Made by a program: the position numbers and the translations under genes. A stretch of DNA of 64,000 nt from Microvirga massiliensis (lineage in GTDB: Bacteria > Pseudomonadota > Alphaproteobacteria > Rhizobiales > Beijerinckiaceae): assembly GCF_001006805.1 (NCBI RefSeq), contig NZ_LN811352.1:169434-233433 (forward strand), written 5' to 3'. The notes under the pieces were generated by a model. That model saw only the letters and a list, made by a program, of their open reading frames with translations, did no database searches and was not told where the DNA came from. The stretch's first letter is position 1; every line of letters begins with the position of its first letter. Of the stretch, positions 38,813 through 49,219 are shown one piece after another.

Positions 38813-39910
38813 ATGAAGGCCACTCCGGACCGCATCATGAACGCGCTGCCCCTGCCTGTCCTGACGATCGGGCAGGGCGGGCAGATCCTGCATGCCAACT
38901 CGGCCGCGGAGGCCTTTTTCGACGTGAGCCTCACGGTGATGCAGCGTCAGAGCCTCGAGAGACTGGTGCCGTTTGGGTCCCCGGTTCTTGGTCTCGTCGA
39001 GGAGGTCCGCCGGCGCGGGGCCAGCGTGAGCGAATACCGGATCGACGTGGGAAGTCCTCGAATTGGGCTCGAGCGCATCGTGGACGTCTTTGCGACACCG
39101 ATGGCCGAGGACGGCGACATTGTCGTTCTCCTGCTGCAGGAACGAACGATGGCGGACAAGATGAACCGTCAGCTCACACACCGTGGTGCGGCGCGTTCCG
39201 TCACGGCGCTCGGCGCGATGCTGGCCCATGAGATCAAGAACCCGCTGTCGGGGATCAGAGGCGCAGCCCAGCTCCTCGAACAATCCGTAGGCCAGGACGA
39301 CCGCGTTCTGACACAACTCATCTGCGACGAGACCGACCGAATCGTGAAGCTGGTCGAGCGCATGGAGGAGTTCGGGGAGGAACGCCCGGTCGAACGGGGG
39401 CCCGTCAACGTGCATGGGGTCCTCGATCACGTGAAGCGCCTCGCCCAGAGCGGATTCGCGCGGCATATCCGGTTCGTCGAGAACTACGATCCCTCATTGC
39501 CCGCGGTCCTCGGGAACCGGGACCAGCTCATCCAAGTCGCCCTCAACCTCGTGAAGAACGCTGCGGAGGCGATCGGAATCGATGCACCGGACGGGGAGGT
39601 CGTCCTGTCGACGGCGTTCCGAACCGGCGTTCGCCTGCAGGTGCCCGGGTCGAAGGAGCGGATCCGCCTGCCGATCGAGTTCAGCGTGCGGGATAACGGG
39701 CCGGGGATTCCGGCCGACATCGCCGGAGAGCTCTTCGACCCCTTCATCACGACCAAAGCCCAGGGAAGTGGCCTCGGACTTGCTTGGGTCGCCAAAATCG
39801 TCGGTGACCACGGCGGGATCGTCGAGTTCGACCCTGCTCCGAGGCGCACGACCTTCCGTGTCCTGTTGCCCATGTATCAGGCCAGCGATGGCCGCGTCTC
39901 GGAGGTTTGA
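38813..39910 (+). CDS. ntrB: nitrogen regulation sensor kinase NtrB (GlnL)
   Basis: Soluble histidine kinase of 365 aa. The N-terminal PAS domain begins [20 protein letters not shown]. The dimerisation/phosphotransfer helix has His139 in [19 protein letters not shown]. The ATPase domain has N-box [10 protein letters not shown] and DNGPGIP. It is cytoplasmic, without transmembrane segments. NtrB phosphorylates NtrC under nitrogen limitation, under PII control. ntrC starts seven bases after its stop. Confidence 0.96.
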   Translation: MKATPDRIMNALPLPVLTIGQGGQILHANSAAEAFFDVSLTVMQRQSLERLVPFGSPVLGLVEEVRRRGASVSEYRIDVGSPRIGLERIVDVFATPMAEDGDIVVLLLQERTMADKMNRQLTHRGAARSVTALGAMLAHEIKNPLSGIRGAAQLLEQSVGQDDRVLTQLICDETDRIVKLVERMEEFGEERPVERGPVNVHGVLDHVKRLAQSGFARHIRFVENYDPSLPAVLGNRDQLIQVALNLVKNAAEAIGIDAPDGEVVLSTAFRTGVRLQVPGSKERIRLPIEFSVRDNGPGIPADIAGELFDPFITTKAQGSGLGLAWVAKIVGDHGGIVEFDPAPRRTTFRVLLPMYQASDGRVSEV

Positions 39911-39917
39911 GAGCTCC

Positions 39918-41372
39918 ATGTCCCGCGGAAACATCCTTCTTGCCGATGACGATGCCGCGATCCGCACCGTTCTGAACCAGGCCCTGTCCCGTGCTGGCTA
40001 CGAGGTGCGCTCAACGAGCAATGCCGCCACCCTGTGGCGATGGGTATCCCAAGGGGATGGGGACCTCGTCATCACCGATGTCGTCATGCCCGACGAGAAT
40101 GCGTTCGACCTCCTGCCACGGATCAAGAAGCTCCGCCCCGAGCTGCCGATCATCGTCATGAGCGCACAGAACACGTTCATGACTGCGATCAAGGCATCGG
40201 AACGGGGCGCCTACGAATACCTCCCGAAGCCGTTCGACCTGAAGGAACTCGTCTCTGTCGTCGGAAGAGCGCTCTCCCGACCGCGAGCGCCGATCGTTCC
40301 GGAGCAGGCGCCGGACGGCGAAGAGATCCCTCTCGTCGGCCGTTCTCCGGCGATGCAGGAGATCTACCGGGCGCTCGCGCGCCTCATGCCGACCGATCTG
40401 ACGGTCATGATCACCGGCGCATCCGGAACCGGCAAGGAACTCGTCGCACGCGCCCTGCACGACTATGGGAAGCGTCGCCAGAGGCCCTTCGTTGCCGTAA
40501 ACATGGCGGCGATTCCTCGTGACCTCATCGAATCCGAGCTTTTCGGCCACGAGAAGGGGGCCTTCACGGGCGCGACCGCGCGAAGCGCAGGCCGGTTTGA
40601 GCAGGCGGAAGGCGGCACCCTCTTCCTTGACGAGATCGGCGATATGCCCATGGAGGCCCAGACACGCCTGCTCAGGGTGCTGCAGCAGGGCGAGTACACG
40701 ACCGTCGGCGGACGACTGCCGATCCGGACGAACGTCCGGATCATTGCCGCTACGAACAAAGACCTCCGCATTTCGATCCAGCAGGGCCTGTTTCGGGAGG
40801 ATCTGTTCTTCCGTCTGAACGTGGTTCCCCTGCGGCTGCCGCCCCTGCGCGAACGGGTCGAGGATATCCCGGATCTGATCCGGCACTTCTTCACCATCGT
40901 CGAGAAGGAGGGATTGCCCCGTAAGCAGATCGACGTCGAGGCCATGGACCAGCTGAAGCGCTACCGTTGGCCGGGCAATGTCCGCGAACTGGAGAACCTC
41001 GTGCGCCGGCTGGCCGCCCTATATCCCCAGGACACGATCACGGGCGCGATCATCGAGGCGGAACTCGATACCGCTCCCTCCGCGACGGTGTCGCAACCGG
41101 CGCGCCCCGCCGGCATCATCGAGGCGAGCAATCTCTCGGACGCGGTCGAGCGGCACCTTGCGGAATACTTCTCGACTTACCGGGATACGCTCCCCCCGCC
41201 CGGACTCTACCATCGTGTCCTTCGCGAGATTGAGGGCCCGCTCATCGGAGCGGCGCTCGCCGCAACGCGCGGCAACCAGATTCGCGCTGCGGAACTCCTC
41301 GGTGTCAATCGGAACACGCTGCGAAAGAAGGTCAAGGACCTGGATCTGCAGGTGATCCGGACCGCACGGTAG
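39918..41372 (+). CDS. ntrC: nitrogen regulation response regulator NtrC
   Basis: Sigma-54 enhancer-binding activator of 484 aa. The receiver phosphorylation site is Asp54 ([10 protein letters not shown]). The AAA+ domain has Walker [16 protein letters not shown], the sigma-54-contacting GAFTGA loop near residues 214-219 and Walker B FLDEIGD. A Fis-type helix-turn-helix ends the protein ([16 protein letters not shown]). All elements for sigma-54-dependent activation are present. Confidence 0.97.
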   Translation: MSRGNILLADDDAAIRTVLNQALSRAGYEVRSTSNAATLWRWVSQGDGDLVITDVVMPDENAFDLLPRIKKLRPELPIIVMSAQNTFMTAIKASERGAYEYLPKPFDLKELVSVVGRALSRPRAPIVPEQAPDGEEIPLVGRSPAMQEIYRALARLMPTDLTVMITGASGTGKELVARALHDYGKRRQRPFVAVNMAAIPRDLIESELFGHEKGAFTGATARSAGRFEQAEGGTLFLDEIGDMPMEAQTRLLRVLQQGEYTTVGGRLPIRTNVRIIAATNKDLRISIQQGLFREDLFFRLNVVPLRLPPLRERVEDIPDLIRHFFTIVEKEGLPRKQIDVEAMDQLKRYRWPGNVRELENLVRRLAALYPQDTITGAIIEAELDTAPSATVSQPARPAGIIEASNLSDAVERHLAEYFSTYRDTLPPPGLYHRVLREIEGPLIGAALAATRGNQIRAAELLGVNRNTLRKKVKDLDLQVIRTAR

Positions 41373-41415
41373 GAGCGGGTGTTTCCCGCATCTGTAATAA
41401 TTTGACCACAGTGTT

Positions 41416-43722
41416 GTGTTGGTGCATCAGCGCACGAGGCTGAGCGGGCCACTCGAACGCCCGCTTCTTGGCGGGGCACCCTTGTCGAATTCTTCGGAAC
41501 AAACGGGCCGTCGTGCCACCAGCGACGCCGCGCAACGAGGGCCGGGAGTTCTCGGGCCGGTCGCCGTGCTTGCGGCGCTCGCCTCCGCTCTTGCGACCTT
41601 TCTCGTTCTCGCCGGGCTGACGCCTATCCTGCCGACCCACAACGTCGTCGTCCTCGCGTTCCTGATCAACGGCGCGCTGATTCTCCTTCTCGTCGGCATC
41701 GTGGCGGTGCAGACGCACCGCCTCATCCGCGACACCCGGGCGGGAGCGGCGGGCGCCTCGTTGCATGCCCGCATCGTCGGCCTGTTCAGCCTCGTGGCTG
41801 TGCTCCCGGCGATCCTGGTCGCCGTCGTCGCGAGCGTCACGCTCGAGCGCGGCCTCGACCCCTGGTTCACGAGCTCGCTCCGGAACCTGATGGGAAATAC
41901 GGTCGCGATCGCGCATGCCTATCGGGAAACCCAGTGCCGCACCCTGGCACGAGAAACCCAGCTCATGGCGGCCGACTTGAATCGCGCGAAGCCCCTCTTC
42001 GATGCGGACCGTCGCATTTTCCGGGAGTTCTTCAGTTCCCGCGCGATCTTCCTCGGATTTCCGCTTGCCCTGATCGTCGAGCCCGATGGGACGGTTGTCG
42101 AGCGCGTCGAGCCGAAAGTCATCGAAGGCGTTCCGATGCCGTCGGCGGAGGACCTCGACGAAGCAAGCACCGAGGATGCGCTGTGCCTCTTCACGGGAAA
42201 GGGGAACGTCTTCAGGTCCGTCCTGAAGCTCCAGGCCCATGGAGGGCGAGTTCTCTATGTGGCCCGCGAGGTCGATCCGCGCGCGCTCGAGTTCCCGGCC
42301 GTCGCCGAAGCAGGTTTCGCCGTTTATCAGGCGCTCGATCAGAAGAAGGGCAGTATCCAGATCGCATTCGCCTCGATGTTCGCGCTGATCGCGTTCATCG
42401 TCCTGCTCTCGGCCATCTGGTTCGGCCTGAATTTCGCGAATCGCCTCGTCGCCCCGGTGCGCCGGTTGATTCACGCAGCGGACCAGGTCTCGACCGGCAA
42501 CTTCTATGTGCAAGTGCCGGTCCGCGGCGGCGAGGGCGACCTCGGGCATCTCGGCGAAACCTTCAACAAGATGACGTCGGAGCTTCGGCGTCAGCATGAC
42601 AGCCTCACGGCTGCGAGCGACCTCATTGACCGTCGTCGGCGATTTACCGAAGCCGTTCTCGCCGGGGTCTCCCCTGGCGTCATCGGCGTCAATGCCGCCG
42701 GCCGCGTGACAATTGTGAATCCGTCGGCCGAGGCCCTGTTCTCGGCTCGACGGGAGGATCTGCTCGACAAGCCTGCCACGCAGCTGCTTCCCGAGCTCGC
42801 GCCCATGATCGAGGAGGCGCGCCATAATCCACAGCGGCTCGTTCACGGTCAGCTCGCACTTGCTCGAAACGGACGCGAGCGGATCCTCAACGTTCGTGTC
42901 GCGAGCGAGCAGGTCCGCCATGAAGGCGACTTCGTCATAACGCTCGACGACATCACCGATCTCGTCGCGGCCCAGCGTACTTCCGCATGGGCCGACGTGG
43001 CGCGACGCATCGCCCACGAGATCAAGAATCCGCTCACGCCAATTCAGCTCTCCGCCGAGCGAATCAGGCGCAAATACGGAAAGGTGATCACGACGGATCG
43101 GGAGGTCTTCGACCAGTGCACGGCGACGATCGTGCGTCAGGTCGACGATATCAAGCGCATGGTTGATGAGTTCTCGTCCTTCGCTCGCATGCCGAAACCT
43201 GCGATCGGAGAAGAGGATCTCATCACCACGGTGCGCGAAGTCGTATTCATGCTGCGCATCGCTCATCCCGATATTGCGTTCCGCGATGTGCTTCCCGACA
43301 CGCCGATCGTGCTGCCGTTCGACAGGCGCCTCGTCTCGCAAGCCGTGCAAAATCTCCTGAAGAACGCAACGGAGGCGATTAATGCGGTTCCCGAAGACGA
43401 TCGCGGACGTGGGGAAATTGTCGTCTCGCTCGAGGGTTCCGAACAGGATTTCGTGATGCTCGTCATCACCGATAACGGCAAGGGCTTCCCCCAGGAGGGC
43501 CGCCAGCGCCTCCTGGAACCCTACATGACGACACGCGATGGCGGCACGGGTCTTGGCCTCGCGATCGTCAGCAAGATTCTCGAAGAGCACGGCGGAGGAA
43601 TCGAGCTTCTCGACAACCCGGCAGGCCGGGGAGGACAGGTCAGAATCCGCATTCCCAAGCAGCATTCCGAAACCGATCAGCAGCCGCAGCAGCGGCGGGA
43701 AGCCCGCAAGGTCGCATCATGA
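41416..43722 (+). CDS. ntrY: nitrogen regulation sensor kinase NtrY
   Basis: Membrane histidine kinase of 768 aa. It has four hydrophobic segments in all, three clustered N-terminally and one at about 318-340, with a periplasmic region between. HAMP (VAPVRRLIHAADQV), PAS, HisKA with His534 ([20 protein letters not shown]) and a HATPase domain (NLLKNATEAI, DNGKGFP) follow. The GTG at 41416 is the longest start; a TTG at 41482 is an alternative. It overlaps ntrX by four bases. Confidence 0.95.
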   Translation: MLVHQRTRLSGPLERPLLGGAPLSNSSEQTGRRATSDAAQRGPGVLGPVAVLAALASALATFLVLAGLTPILPTHNVVVLAFLINGALILLLVGIVAVQTHRLIRDTRAGAAGASLHARIVGLFSLVAVLPAILVAVVASVTLERGLDPWFTSSLRNLMGNTVAIAHAYRETQCRTLARETQLMAADLNRAKPLFDADRRIFREFFSSRAIFLGFPLALIVEPDGTVVERVEPKVIEGVPMPSAEDLDEASTEDALCLFTGKGNVFRSVLKLQAHGGRVLYVAREVDPRALEFPAVAEAGFAVYQALDQKKGSIQIAFASMFALIAFIVLLSAIWFGLNFANRLVAPVRRLIHAADQVSTGNFYVQVPVRGGEGDLGHLGETFNKMTSELRRQHDSLTAASDLIDRRRRFTEAVLAGVSPGVIGVNAAGRVTIVNPSAEALFSARREDLLDKPATQLLPELAPMIEEARHNPQRLVHGQLALARNGRERILNVRVASEQVRHEGDFVITLDDITDLVAAQRTSAWADVARRIAHEIKNPLTPIQLSAERIRRKYGKVITTDREVFDQCTATIVRQVDDIKRMVDEFSSFARMPKPAIGEEDLITTVREVVFMLRIAHPDIAFRDVLPDTPIVLPFDRRLVSQAVQNLLKNATEAINAVPEDDRGRGEIVVSLEGSEQDFVMLVITDNGKGFPQEGRQRLLEPYMTTRDGGTGLGLAIVSKILEEHGGGIELLDNPAGRGGQVRIRIPKQHSETDQQPQQRREARKVAS

Positions 43723-45089
43723 GTGCCGATATCCTTGTCGTTGACGACGAAGCCGACATTCGCGAACTCGTCGCCGGAATCCTCGAGGATGAAGGCCACA
43801 GGACACGGACTGCCGGAGGTTCGGACGACGCGCTCGCTGCCATCGAGTCTCGGCGGCCTCACCTCGTGTTCCTCGATATCTGGCTGCAGGGAAGCCGCCT
43901 GGACGGGTTGCAGGTCCTCGATCTCATCAAGGGGCAGCACCCGGACCTGCCCGTCGTCATGATTTCGGGGCACGGGAATATCGAGACCGCCGTCGCCGCC
44001 ATCAAGTCCGGCGCCTACGACTTCATCGAGAAGCCATTCAAGGCCGATCGCCTGGTCCTCGTGGCCGAGCGGGCCCTCGAGGCCTCACGCCTGAAGCGGG
44101 AAGTCCGCGATCTGAAGGCACGGTCCGTGCAGGCAAGCCGAATCGCGGGCCGATCGGTAATCATCAACCAATTGCGGCAGACGATCGAACGGGTCGGCCC
44201 GACGAATGCGCGGATTCTCGTCACCGGCGCGCCAGGAAGCGGCAAGGAACTCGCTGCCCGGACCATTCACTCCGTCTCGAATCGCGCCAGCGGCCCATTC
44301 GTCGTCCTCTCCGCCGCGACCATCACGCCCGAGAACATGGAAGCGGAACTCTTCGGCGTCGAGGGAGGCGACGGCCGGGGACGGCGCATTGGAGCCCTCG
44401 AGGAGGCACATGGCGGCACGCTCTATATCGACGAGATCGCCGACATGCCCCGCGAGACCCAGAATCGGATCCTGAGGGTGCTGGTCGATCAGAACTTTCA
44501 GCGGGTCGGCGGAACGACCAGGGTCCACGTCGATGTTCGCCTGATCTCCTCCTCGAGCCGGGATCTCGCCGCCGAAATTGCAGCCGGGCGTTTCCGGGAG
44601 GATCTCTTCCACCGCCTCGGCGTGGTGCCGATCCGGATTCCGGCCCTGTCGGAACGCCGGGAGGATGTCCCCGAGTTGATCGAGTTCTTCATGGAACAGA
44701 TCTCCGCTGCCACGGGCCTCCCGAAGCGCCGGATCGCGGATGACGCGATGGCGGTGCTGCAGTCCCATGATTGGCCCGGGAACGTGCGGCAGCTTCGCAA
44801 CAACGTCGAACGCCTCATGATTCTCACGGCCGGAGAGGCGGACGCGCCCGTCACGGCGGAAATGCTGCCGACGGAAGTCGGAGCGCTCGTCCCGACGACG
44901 CCGAACGGGGCCGGCGGCGAGAAATTGATGAGTCTGCCGCTTCGGGACGCGCGGGAGATTTTCGAACGCGAATATCTGATGGCCCAGATCGCACGGTTCA
45001 GCGGCAACATCTCGCGCACGGCCGAGTTCATCGGCATGGAGCGCTCGGCCCTGCACCGGAAGCTCAAATCGCTTGGGGTAGGGGCCTAG
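43719..45089 (+). CDS. ntrX: nitrogen regulation response regulator NtrX
   Basis: Response regulator of 456 aa with receiver Asp53 (LVFLDIW), AAA+ domain and a C-terminal Fis-type helix-turn-helix (RTAEFIGMERSALHRKL). Walker A is TGAPGSGKELAART. The GAFTGA loop is absent: where NtrC has EKGAFTGA this protein reads VEGGDGRGRRIGALEE. It should therefore not activate sigma-54 in the usual way. The ATG overlaps the ntrY stop (ATGA). Confidence 0.95.
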   Translation: MSADILVVDDEADIRELVAGILEDEGHRTRTAGGSDDALAAIESRRPHLVFLDIWLQGSRLDGLQVLDLIKGQHPDLPVVMISGHGNIETAVAAIKSGAYDFIEKPFKADRLVLVAERALEASRLKREVRDLKARSVQASRIAGRSVIINQLRQTIERVGPTNARILVTGAPGSGKELAARTIHSVSNRASGPFVVLSAATITPENMEAELFGVEGGDGRGRRIGALEEAHGGTLYIDEIADMPRETQNRILRVLVDQNFQRVGGTTRVHVDVRLISSSSRDLAAEIAAGRFREDLFHRLGVVPIRIPALSERREDVPELIEFFMEQISAATGLPKRRIADDAMAVLQSHDWPGNVRQLRNNVERLMILTAGEADAPVTAEMLPTEVGALVPTTPNGAGGEKLMSLPLRDAREIFEREYLMAQIARFSGNISRTAEFIGMERSALHRKLKSLGVGA

Positions 45090-45344
45090 GGCATCCTTCG
45101 AGGATCGAAGCATTGCATCGGCGCCTCTTTCGGCTGCGGTGGATACGCCACAGGTGGAGGTTAATTGACCGGAGACGACCTGAAAATCGGGGCGGGAGGC
45201 ATTTCGGCGACCGGAGGGCCTTGCGCTACGTCAGGCTTGGTCTTGTAATAGGAGTGCCAGTCATCCGACCGCAGGCACGCGCGGATTAACGAAAATGACG
45301 GCCCCCTCGCCAGGACCGGCGGCGAAGGGCCGGTGAGGCCAATA

Positions 45345-45599
45345 ATGGCGGGCGAACGCACGCAGAATCTCCAGGACACGTTTCTCAACCATGTCCGTAA
45401 GAACAAGATCCCCCTCACGATCTTTCTCGTGAATGGCGTCAAGCTGCAGGGGGTCGTCACCTGGTTTGACAATTTTTGCGTCTTGCTGCGGAGGGATGGT
45501 CATTCGCAGCTGGTCTACAAACATGCCATTTCGACGATCATGCCCGGTCACCCGGTTCAGCTCTTCGACCAGGCGGACGAGGTGAACGAAAAGGCGTGA
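45345..45599 (+). CDS. hfq: RNA chaperone Hfq
   Basis: Hexameric Sm-like protein that pairs small RNAs with mRNAs. It is 84 aa. It has [20 protein letters not shown] (Sm1 proximal face) and the YKHAISTI Sm2 motif. The ATG at 45345 ([10 protein letters not shown]) is the standard alphaproteobacterial start. A 255-base leader separates it from ntrX and probably carries its own promoter. hflX follows after one base. Confidence 0.97.
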   Translation: MAGERTQNLQDTFLNHVRKNKIPLTIFLVNGVKLQGVVTWFDNFCVLLRRDGHSQLVYKHAISTIMPGHPVQLFDQADEVNEKA

Positions 45600-45600
45600 G

Positions 45601-46977
45601 GTGACCGAACCTCGCACTCCCGGGGAAGACCGGCTCCTCGAGCCGGAGAAGGAAGTCGCCGCGGGCACGCGTGCCTTGGTGGTCGGTCCTTACCTGACGC
45701 GGCGGCGTGTTCCCTCGCCGACCGAGAAGGCGAACCCGCGCCCGACTGAGGCCAGGCTCGACGAAGCCGTGGGGCTCGCCGGCGCGATTGACCTGGATGT
45801 CGCGGATGCCCTCGTGGTAGCGCTCTCGTCACCGCGGCCATCGACCTATATCGGCAAGGGTAAGGTGGATGAGCTTGCTGGGATCGTGCGATCCGAGGGC
45901 ATCGGCCTCATCATCATGGATTGCGCGCTGAGCCCGGTTCAGCAGCGCAATCTCGAGAAGGCGACCGGCGCGAAGGTCATCGACCGGACTGGTTTGATTC
46001 TCGAGATCTTCGGGCGCCGGGCCCGAACGAAGGAGGGCTCGCTCCAGGTTGAGCTGGCCCATCTCGCCTATCAGAAGAGCCGGCTCGTCCGCTCCTGGAC
46101 CCACCTGGAGCGCCAGCGCGGCGGGTTCGGATTCCTCGGCGGGCCGGGCGAGACGCAGATCGAGGCCGATCGCCGCCTCATTCAGGAGCGCATGAATCGG
46201 ATCGAGCGCGAGCTCGAGACCGTCACCCAGACCCGCTCCCTCCACCGAGCCAGCCGCCGACGCGTCCCATATCCGATCGTTGCCCTGGTCGGATACACGA
46301 ATGCCGGAAAATCGACCCTCTTCAATCGCCTCACCACCGCGACGGTGCTCGCGGAGAACATGCTCTTCGCGACGCTCGACCCAACGTCCCGGGCTGTAGA
46401 ACTTCCACGCGGTGAGAAGGTGATTCTGTCCGATACGGTCGGCTTCATCTCCGATCTGCCGACCATGCTGGTCGCAGCCTTTCGGGCAACCCTCGAGGAC
46501 GTCATCGAGGCGGACGTGCTCCTTCATGTCAGGGACGTTTCCCACGGTGAGACTGAGGCGCAGGCCGGCGACGTGCAACACGTGCTTCGCGAGCTCGGCA
46601 TAGACCCGGACGACACGTCTCGCCTGATCGAAGTCTGGAACAAGGCCGATCTGCTATCTCCCGAGGACCGGGAGAGGCTCGCGACGACCGTTGCGCGGCT
46701 GCCGCCCGAGCGGCGGCCGGTTCTGATCTCTGCCGTGACGGGCGAGGGTCTCGATGACCTCCTCGGCACGATCGAGGTGCGCCTCGGACTCGGGCGCCCC
46801 TCCTATGAGATCACCGTTGCGCCGGAGGACGGACGAGGCCTCGCCTGGCTGCACGAGAACACGGAGATTCTCGCGCGCGAGGCGACGCCCGAGGGGCAGA
46901 CGATCGTCAATATACGGGTTTCCGGCGGTCGCGAAGGACGGCTCCTCGCACGATTCCCGACCGCACGGCGCCTATAG
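45601..46977 (+). CDS. hflX: GTPase HflX
   Basis: Ribosome-associated GTPase of 458 aa involved in rescue and splitting of stalled ribosomes. It has the N-terminal HflX domain with the GGPGETQIEADRR block, followed by the G domain: G1 GYTNAGKSTL, G3 DTVGF and G4 NKAD. The start is GTG 45601, one base after the hfq stop. Its 3' end overlaps the mazG stop by six bases on the other strand. Confidence 0.96.
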   Translation: MTEPRTPGEDRLLEPEKEVAAGTRALVVGPYLTRRRVPSPTEKANPRPTEARLDEAVGLAGAIDLDVADALVVALSSPRPSTYIGKGKVDELAGIVRSEGIGLIIMDCALSPVQQRNLEKATGAKVIDRTGLILEIFGRRARTKEGSLQVELAHLAYQKSRLVRSWTHLERQRGGFGFLGGPGETQIEADRRLIQERMNRIERELETVTQTRSLHRASRRRVPYPIVALVGYTNAGKSTLFNRLTTATVLAENMLFATLDPTSRAVELPRGEKVILSDTVGFISDLPTMLVAAFRATLEDVIEADVLLHVRDVSHGETEAQAGDVQHVLRELGIDPDDTSRLIEVWNKADLLSPEDRERLATTVARLPPERRPVLISAVTGEGLDDLLGTIEVRLGLGRPSYEITVAPEDGRGLAWLHENTEILAREATPEGQTIVNIRVSGGREGRLLARFPTARRL

Positions 46978-47805
46978 GCCGCCTTTCGATTCCGCTCGCT
47001 TGGCGGCCGCCCAAAGCTCATCCATCTCTTCGAGGCTCGCTTCGCCGAGCTGTTTCCCGGTTGCGGCCAGACCATCCTCGATGGCGGCAAAGCGTCGTTC
47101 GAACTTCGCATTGGTGCCCCGAAGCGCCATCTCGGGATCGACACCGCAATGGCGCGCGAGATTGGCCACTGCAAAAAGAAGATCCCCTATCTCGTCCTCG
47201 ATCCGGTCCCTGTCTCGGCTGGCGATCGCCTCCTCGGTCTCGTCGAGTTCCTCGCGGATCTTGTCGAGAACCTGTCCGGTGTCCGGCCAGTCGAAGCCGA
47301 CCTTCGCGGCGGCGCGGGTGAGCTTGTCGGCGCGCGCCAGCGCCGGAAGAGCCTTAGCAATACCGTGCAGGAGACGGGGAGGGACCTCGTGCTCTTCCGA
47401 GGCGCCGCGCTCGCGCTTCCGCTCCGCCTTCTCGGCTTGCTTGATCTCGTCCCAGAGGCCTTTCACATCTTGCGGTGAGAGATCCCTGGCCTCTCCGAAG
47501 ACATGCGGATGCCGCCGGATGAGCTTCGTGGTGATCGCCTCGACGACAGCCCCGAATCCAAAGACACCCTGCTCTTCGGCCATCCGCGCATGAAAAACAA
47601 CCTGGAGGAGGAGGTCTCCGAGTTCATCTCGTAGATCGAGAAGATCTCCCCGCTCGATCGCGTCGGCCACTTCATAGGCCTCCTCGATCGTATAGGGCAC
47701 GATCGTCTCGAAAGTCTGCTCTAGATCCCACGGGCAACCCCTACCGGGAGTCCGAAGTGCCGCCATGATCTCGATGAGGCGCTTGATGTCGCTGGATGGT
47801 TTCAT
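46972..47805 (-). CDS. mazG: nucleoside triphosphate pyrophosphohydrolase MazG
   Basis: Removes aberrant or excess NTPs. It is 277 aa with two tandem MazG domains: the first with CPWDLEQTFETIVPYTIEEAYEV and EELGD-type metal ligands (RDELGDLLLQVVFHA), the second with EELDETEEA and EDEIGDLLFAVANLA. Its start overlaps the dmeF stop by four bases (ATGA), which couples it to a metal exporter. Confidence 0.96.
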   Translation of the reverse strand: MKPSSDIKRLIEIMAALRTPGRGCPWDLEQTFETIVPYTIEEAYEVADAIERGDLLDLRDELGDLLLQVVFHARMAEEQGVFGFGAVVEAITTKLIRRHPHVFGEARDLSPQDVKGLWDEIKQAEKAERKRERGASEEHEVPPRLLHGIAKALPALARADKLTRAAAKVGFDWPDTGQVLDKIREELDETEEAIASRDRDRIEDEIGDLLFAVANLARHCGVDPEMALRGTNAKFERRFAAIEDGLAATGKQLGEASLEEMDELWAAAKRAESKGGL

Positions 47806-48821
47806 GCTGCTTCGCGATGCACTTCGACTGTGACATGCGACACGCCGGGCAGATCCGACAGAAGCCGGCGATACTCATCAGGGGATCGCGGCTGCAGAGA
47901 TGCAACGCTTGCGGTGACGCCGACATGTCCCGGACCGAGACGCCAGAGATGCAGATCGATAACCCGCGCTCCGGTCCCTTCGAGCTTTGAACGAGCCCCT
48001 CGCACGAGATTGTCTCCCGGCGTCATGTCGAGCAGGGTTGCGGCAGCTATCCGCATCAGCCCTCGCGACCAGTGCGCAATTACGATCGCTCCCAGGAGCC
48101 CTGAAAGGGCATCGAGCCAATTCCAGCCCAGAAATAGCCCGGCCAGGAGAGCGACGATCGCGAGCACCGAGGTGAGGGCATCTGCCAGAACGTGAATGTA
48201 GGCGGCCCGAAGGTTCGTATCGTGCCCGTGACGTCCGTGTCCATGGTCGTGCTCGTGATGATCGGAGCCGTGCCGATGCGTTTCCGCGTAAGCATGATGA
48301 GCAGTTCGATGGCCGCTTGCTTCGTGAGGAGGTTCCGAGGCTCGGTGATGCTCGTGCGAGTGGTGACCATGGTCATGACCATCGCCCTGGTGGAGCAGAA
48401 CCGCACTGGCGAGGTTCACCGCGAGGCCGATTGTTGCGACCACGATCGCTTCGGTGAAGTCGATCGGCACTGGCGCGACCAGGCGTTGGAGCGATTCCCA
48501 CACGATCAGAAGCGCGATCAGCCCCAGTGCGACGGCACTTGTGAACGCTGCGAGATCTCCGATCTTTCCGGTTCCATATGTGAATCGTGGGTCGTTCCGG
48601 TGCCGTTTCGCATAGCCGTATGCAAGAGCCGAGATCAGGAGAGCCCCTGCATGAGTGGACATGTGCCAGCCGTCGGCGAGCAGAGCCATGGAGCCGAACA
48701 GAGTGCCGGCAATGATCTCGGCAATCATCATCGCCGTCGTCAGGGCAATCACGAGCCAGGTTCGTAGGGCGTTACGGTCGTGATCTCGTCCGAGGAATTC
48801 GTGGCTGTGGGGCTCTACCAT
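47802..48821 (-). CDS. dmeF: cation diffusion facilitator DmeF (Co/Ni efflux)
   Basis: Inner-membrane exporter of 339 aa. The N-terminal HSHEFLGRDHDRNALRTW block is typical of DmeF. Transmembrane CDF signatures are LLADGWHMSTHAGALLISALAYG and YIHVLADALTSVLAI. A very His-rich cytoplasmic loop of about 55 residues (about 148-203) lies between helices IV and V. Substrate by family is Co(II)/Ni(II), perhaps Zn(II). The usual dmeR repressor gene is not adjacent. The ATG at 48821 follows a GAGAAGAGAGAA site. Confidence 0.9.
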   Translation of the reverse strand: MVEPHSHEFLGRDHDRNALRTWLVIALTTAMMIAEIIAGTLFGSMALLADGWHMSTHAGALLISALAYGYAKRHRNDPRFTYGTGKIGDLAAFTSAVALGLIALLIVWESLQRLVAPVPIDFTEAIVVATIGLAVNLASAVLLHQGDGHDHGHHSHEHHRASEPPHEASGHRTAHHAYAETHRHGSDHHEHDHGHGRHGHDTNLRAAYIHVLADALTSVLAIVALLAGLFLGWNWLDALSGLLGAIVIAHWSRGLMRIAAATLLDMTPGDNLVRGARSKLEGTGARVIDLHLWRLGPGHVGVTASVASLQPRSPDEYRRLLSDLPGVSHVTVEVHREAA

Positions 48822-48978
48822 TCTCTCTTCTCGCCGAAGCCGTTGGTACCTATCGGATATATGAGTGGCGATACGTGTTCCCGCATGCCTTTTGCGCCGC
48901 GGCGTTCCGGCTCGACCGGGTAGCGCCTGCCGACACAAGCGAGCCGGAACGCCAATCGGAAACGCCCCGTGCCGGATG

Positions 48979-49191
48979 TCACCCGACCGGTGCGGGCCGT
49001 CTTTCGACCGCATAGCCGGCCCGTTCGAGGGCCGACGCAACGGCGTCCTCCTCGAGCGAGGACACGATTGTCACTTCCTTGGTATCGAGGTCGATCTCCA
49101 CATCAGAGGTCGGGTCGAGGCCCGTGATCGCGCGCGTGACACCTTTGGCGCAACCACCACATTTCATATCCGGGACACGGAACCTGAGCAT
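48979..49191 (-). CDS. copZ: CopZ-like copper chaperone (HMA domain)
   Basis: A 70-aa ferredoxin-like heavy-metal-associated domain. The binding motif is MKCGGC (Cys11, Cys14); the fold ends ALERAGYAVE. It would carry Cu(I) to the P-type ATPases encoded 6-13 kb downstream. The ATG at 49191 has a GAGAAG ribosome site. A CueR-type promoter lies 29-59 bases upstream. It precedes dmeF by 157 bases on the same strand. Confidence 0.9.
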   Translation of the reverse strand: MLRFRVPDMKCGGCAKGVTRAITGLDPTSDVEIDLDTKEVTIVSSLEEDAVASALERAGYAVERRPAPVG

Positions 49192-49219
49192 TTGGATCTT
49201 CTCTCCTGGTGTGGCGGGA

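Noticed and set aside
41332..43665. A 777-codon minus-strand frame opposite ntrY
   Set aside because: Antisense shadow of a clear histidine kinase gene; composition typical of shadow frames.
45090..45344. Possible small gene or small RNA in the ntrX-hfq gap
   Set aside because: Short frames on both strands lack ribosome sites and family features; the gap is explained by an hfq leader and promoter.
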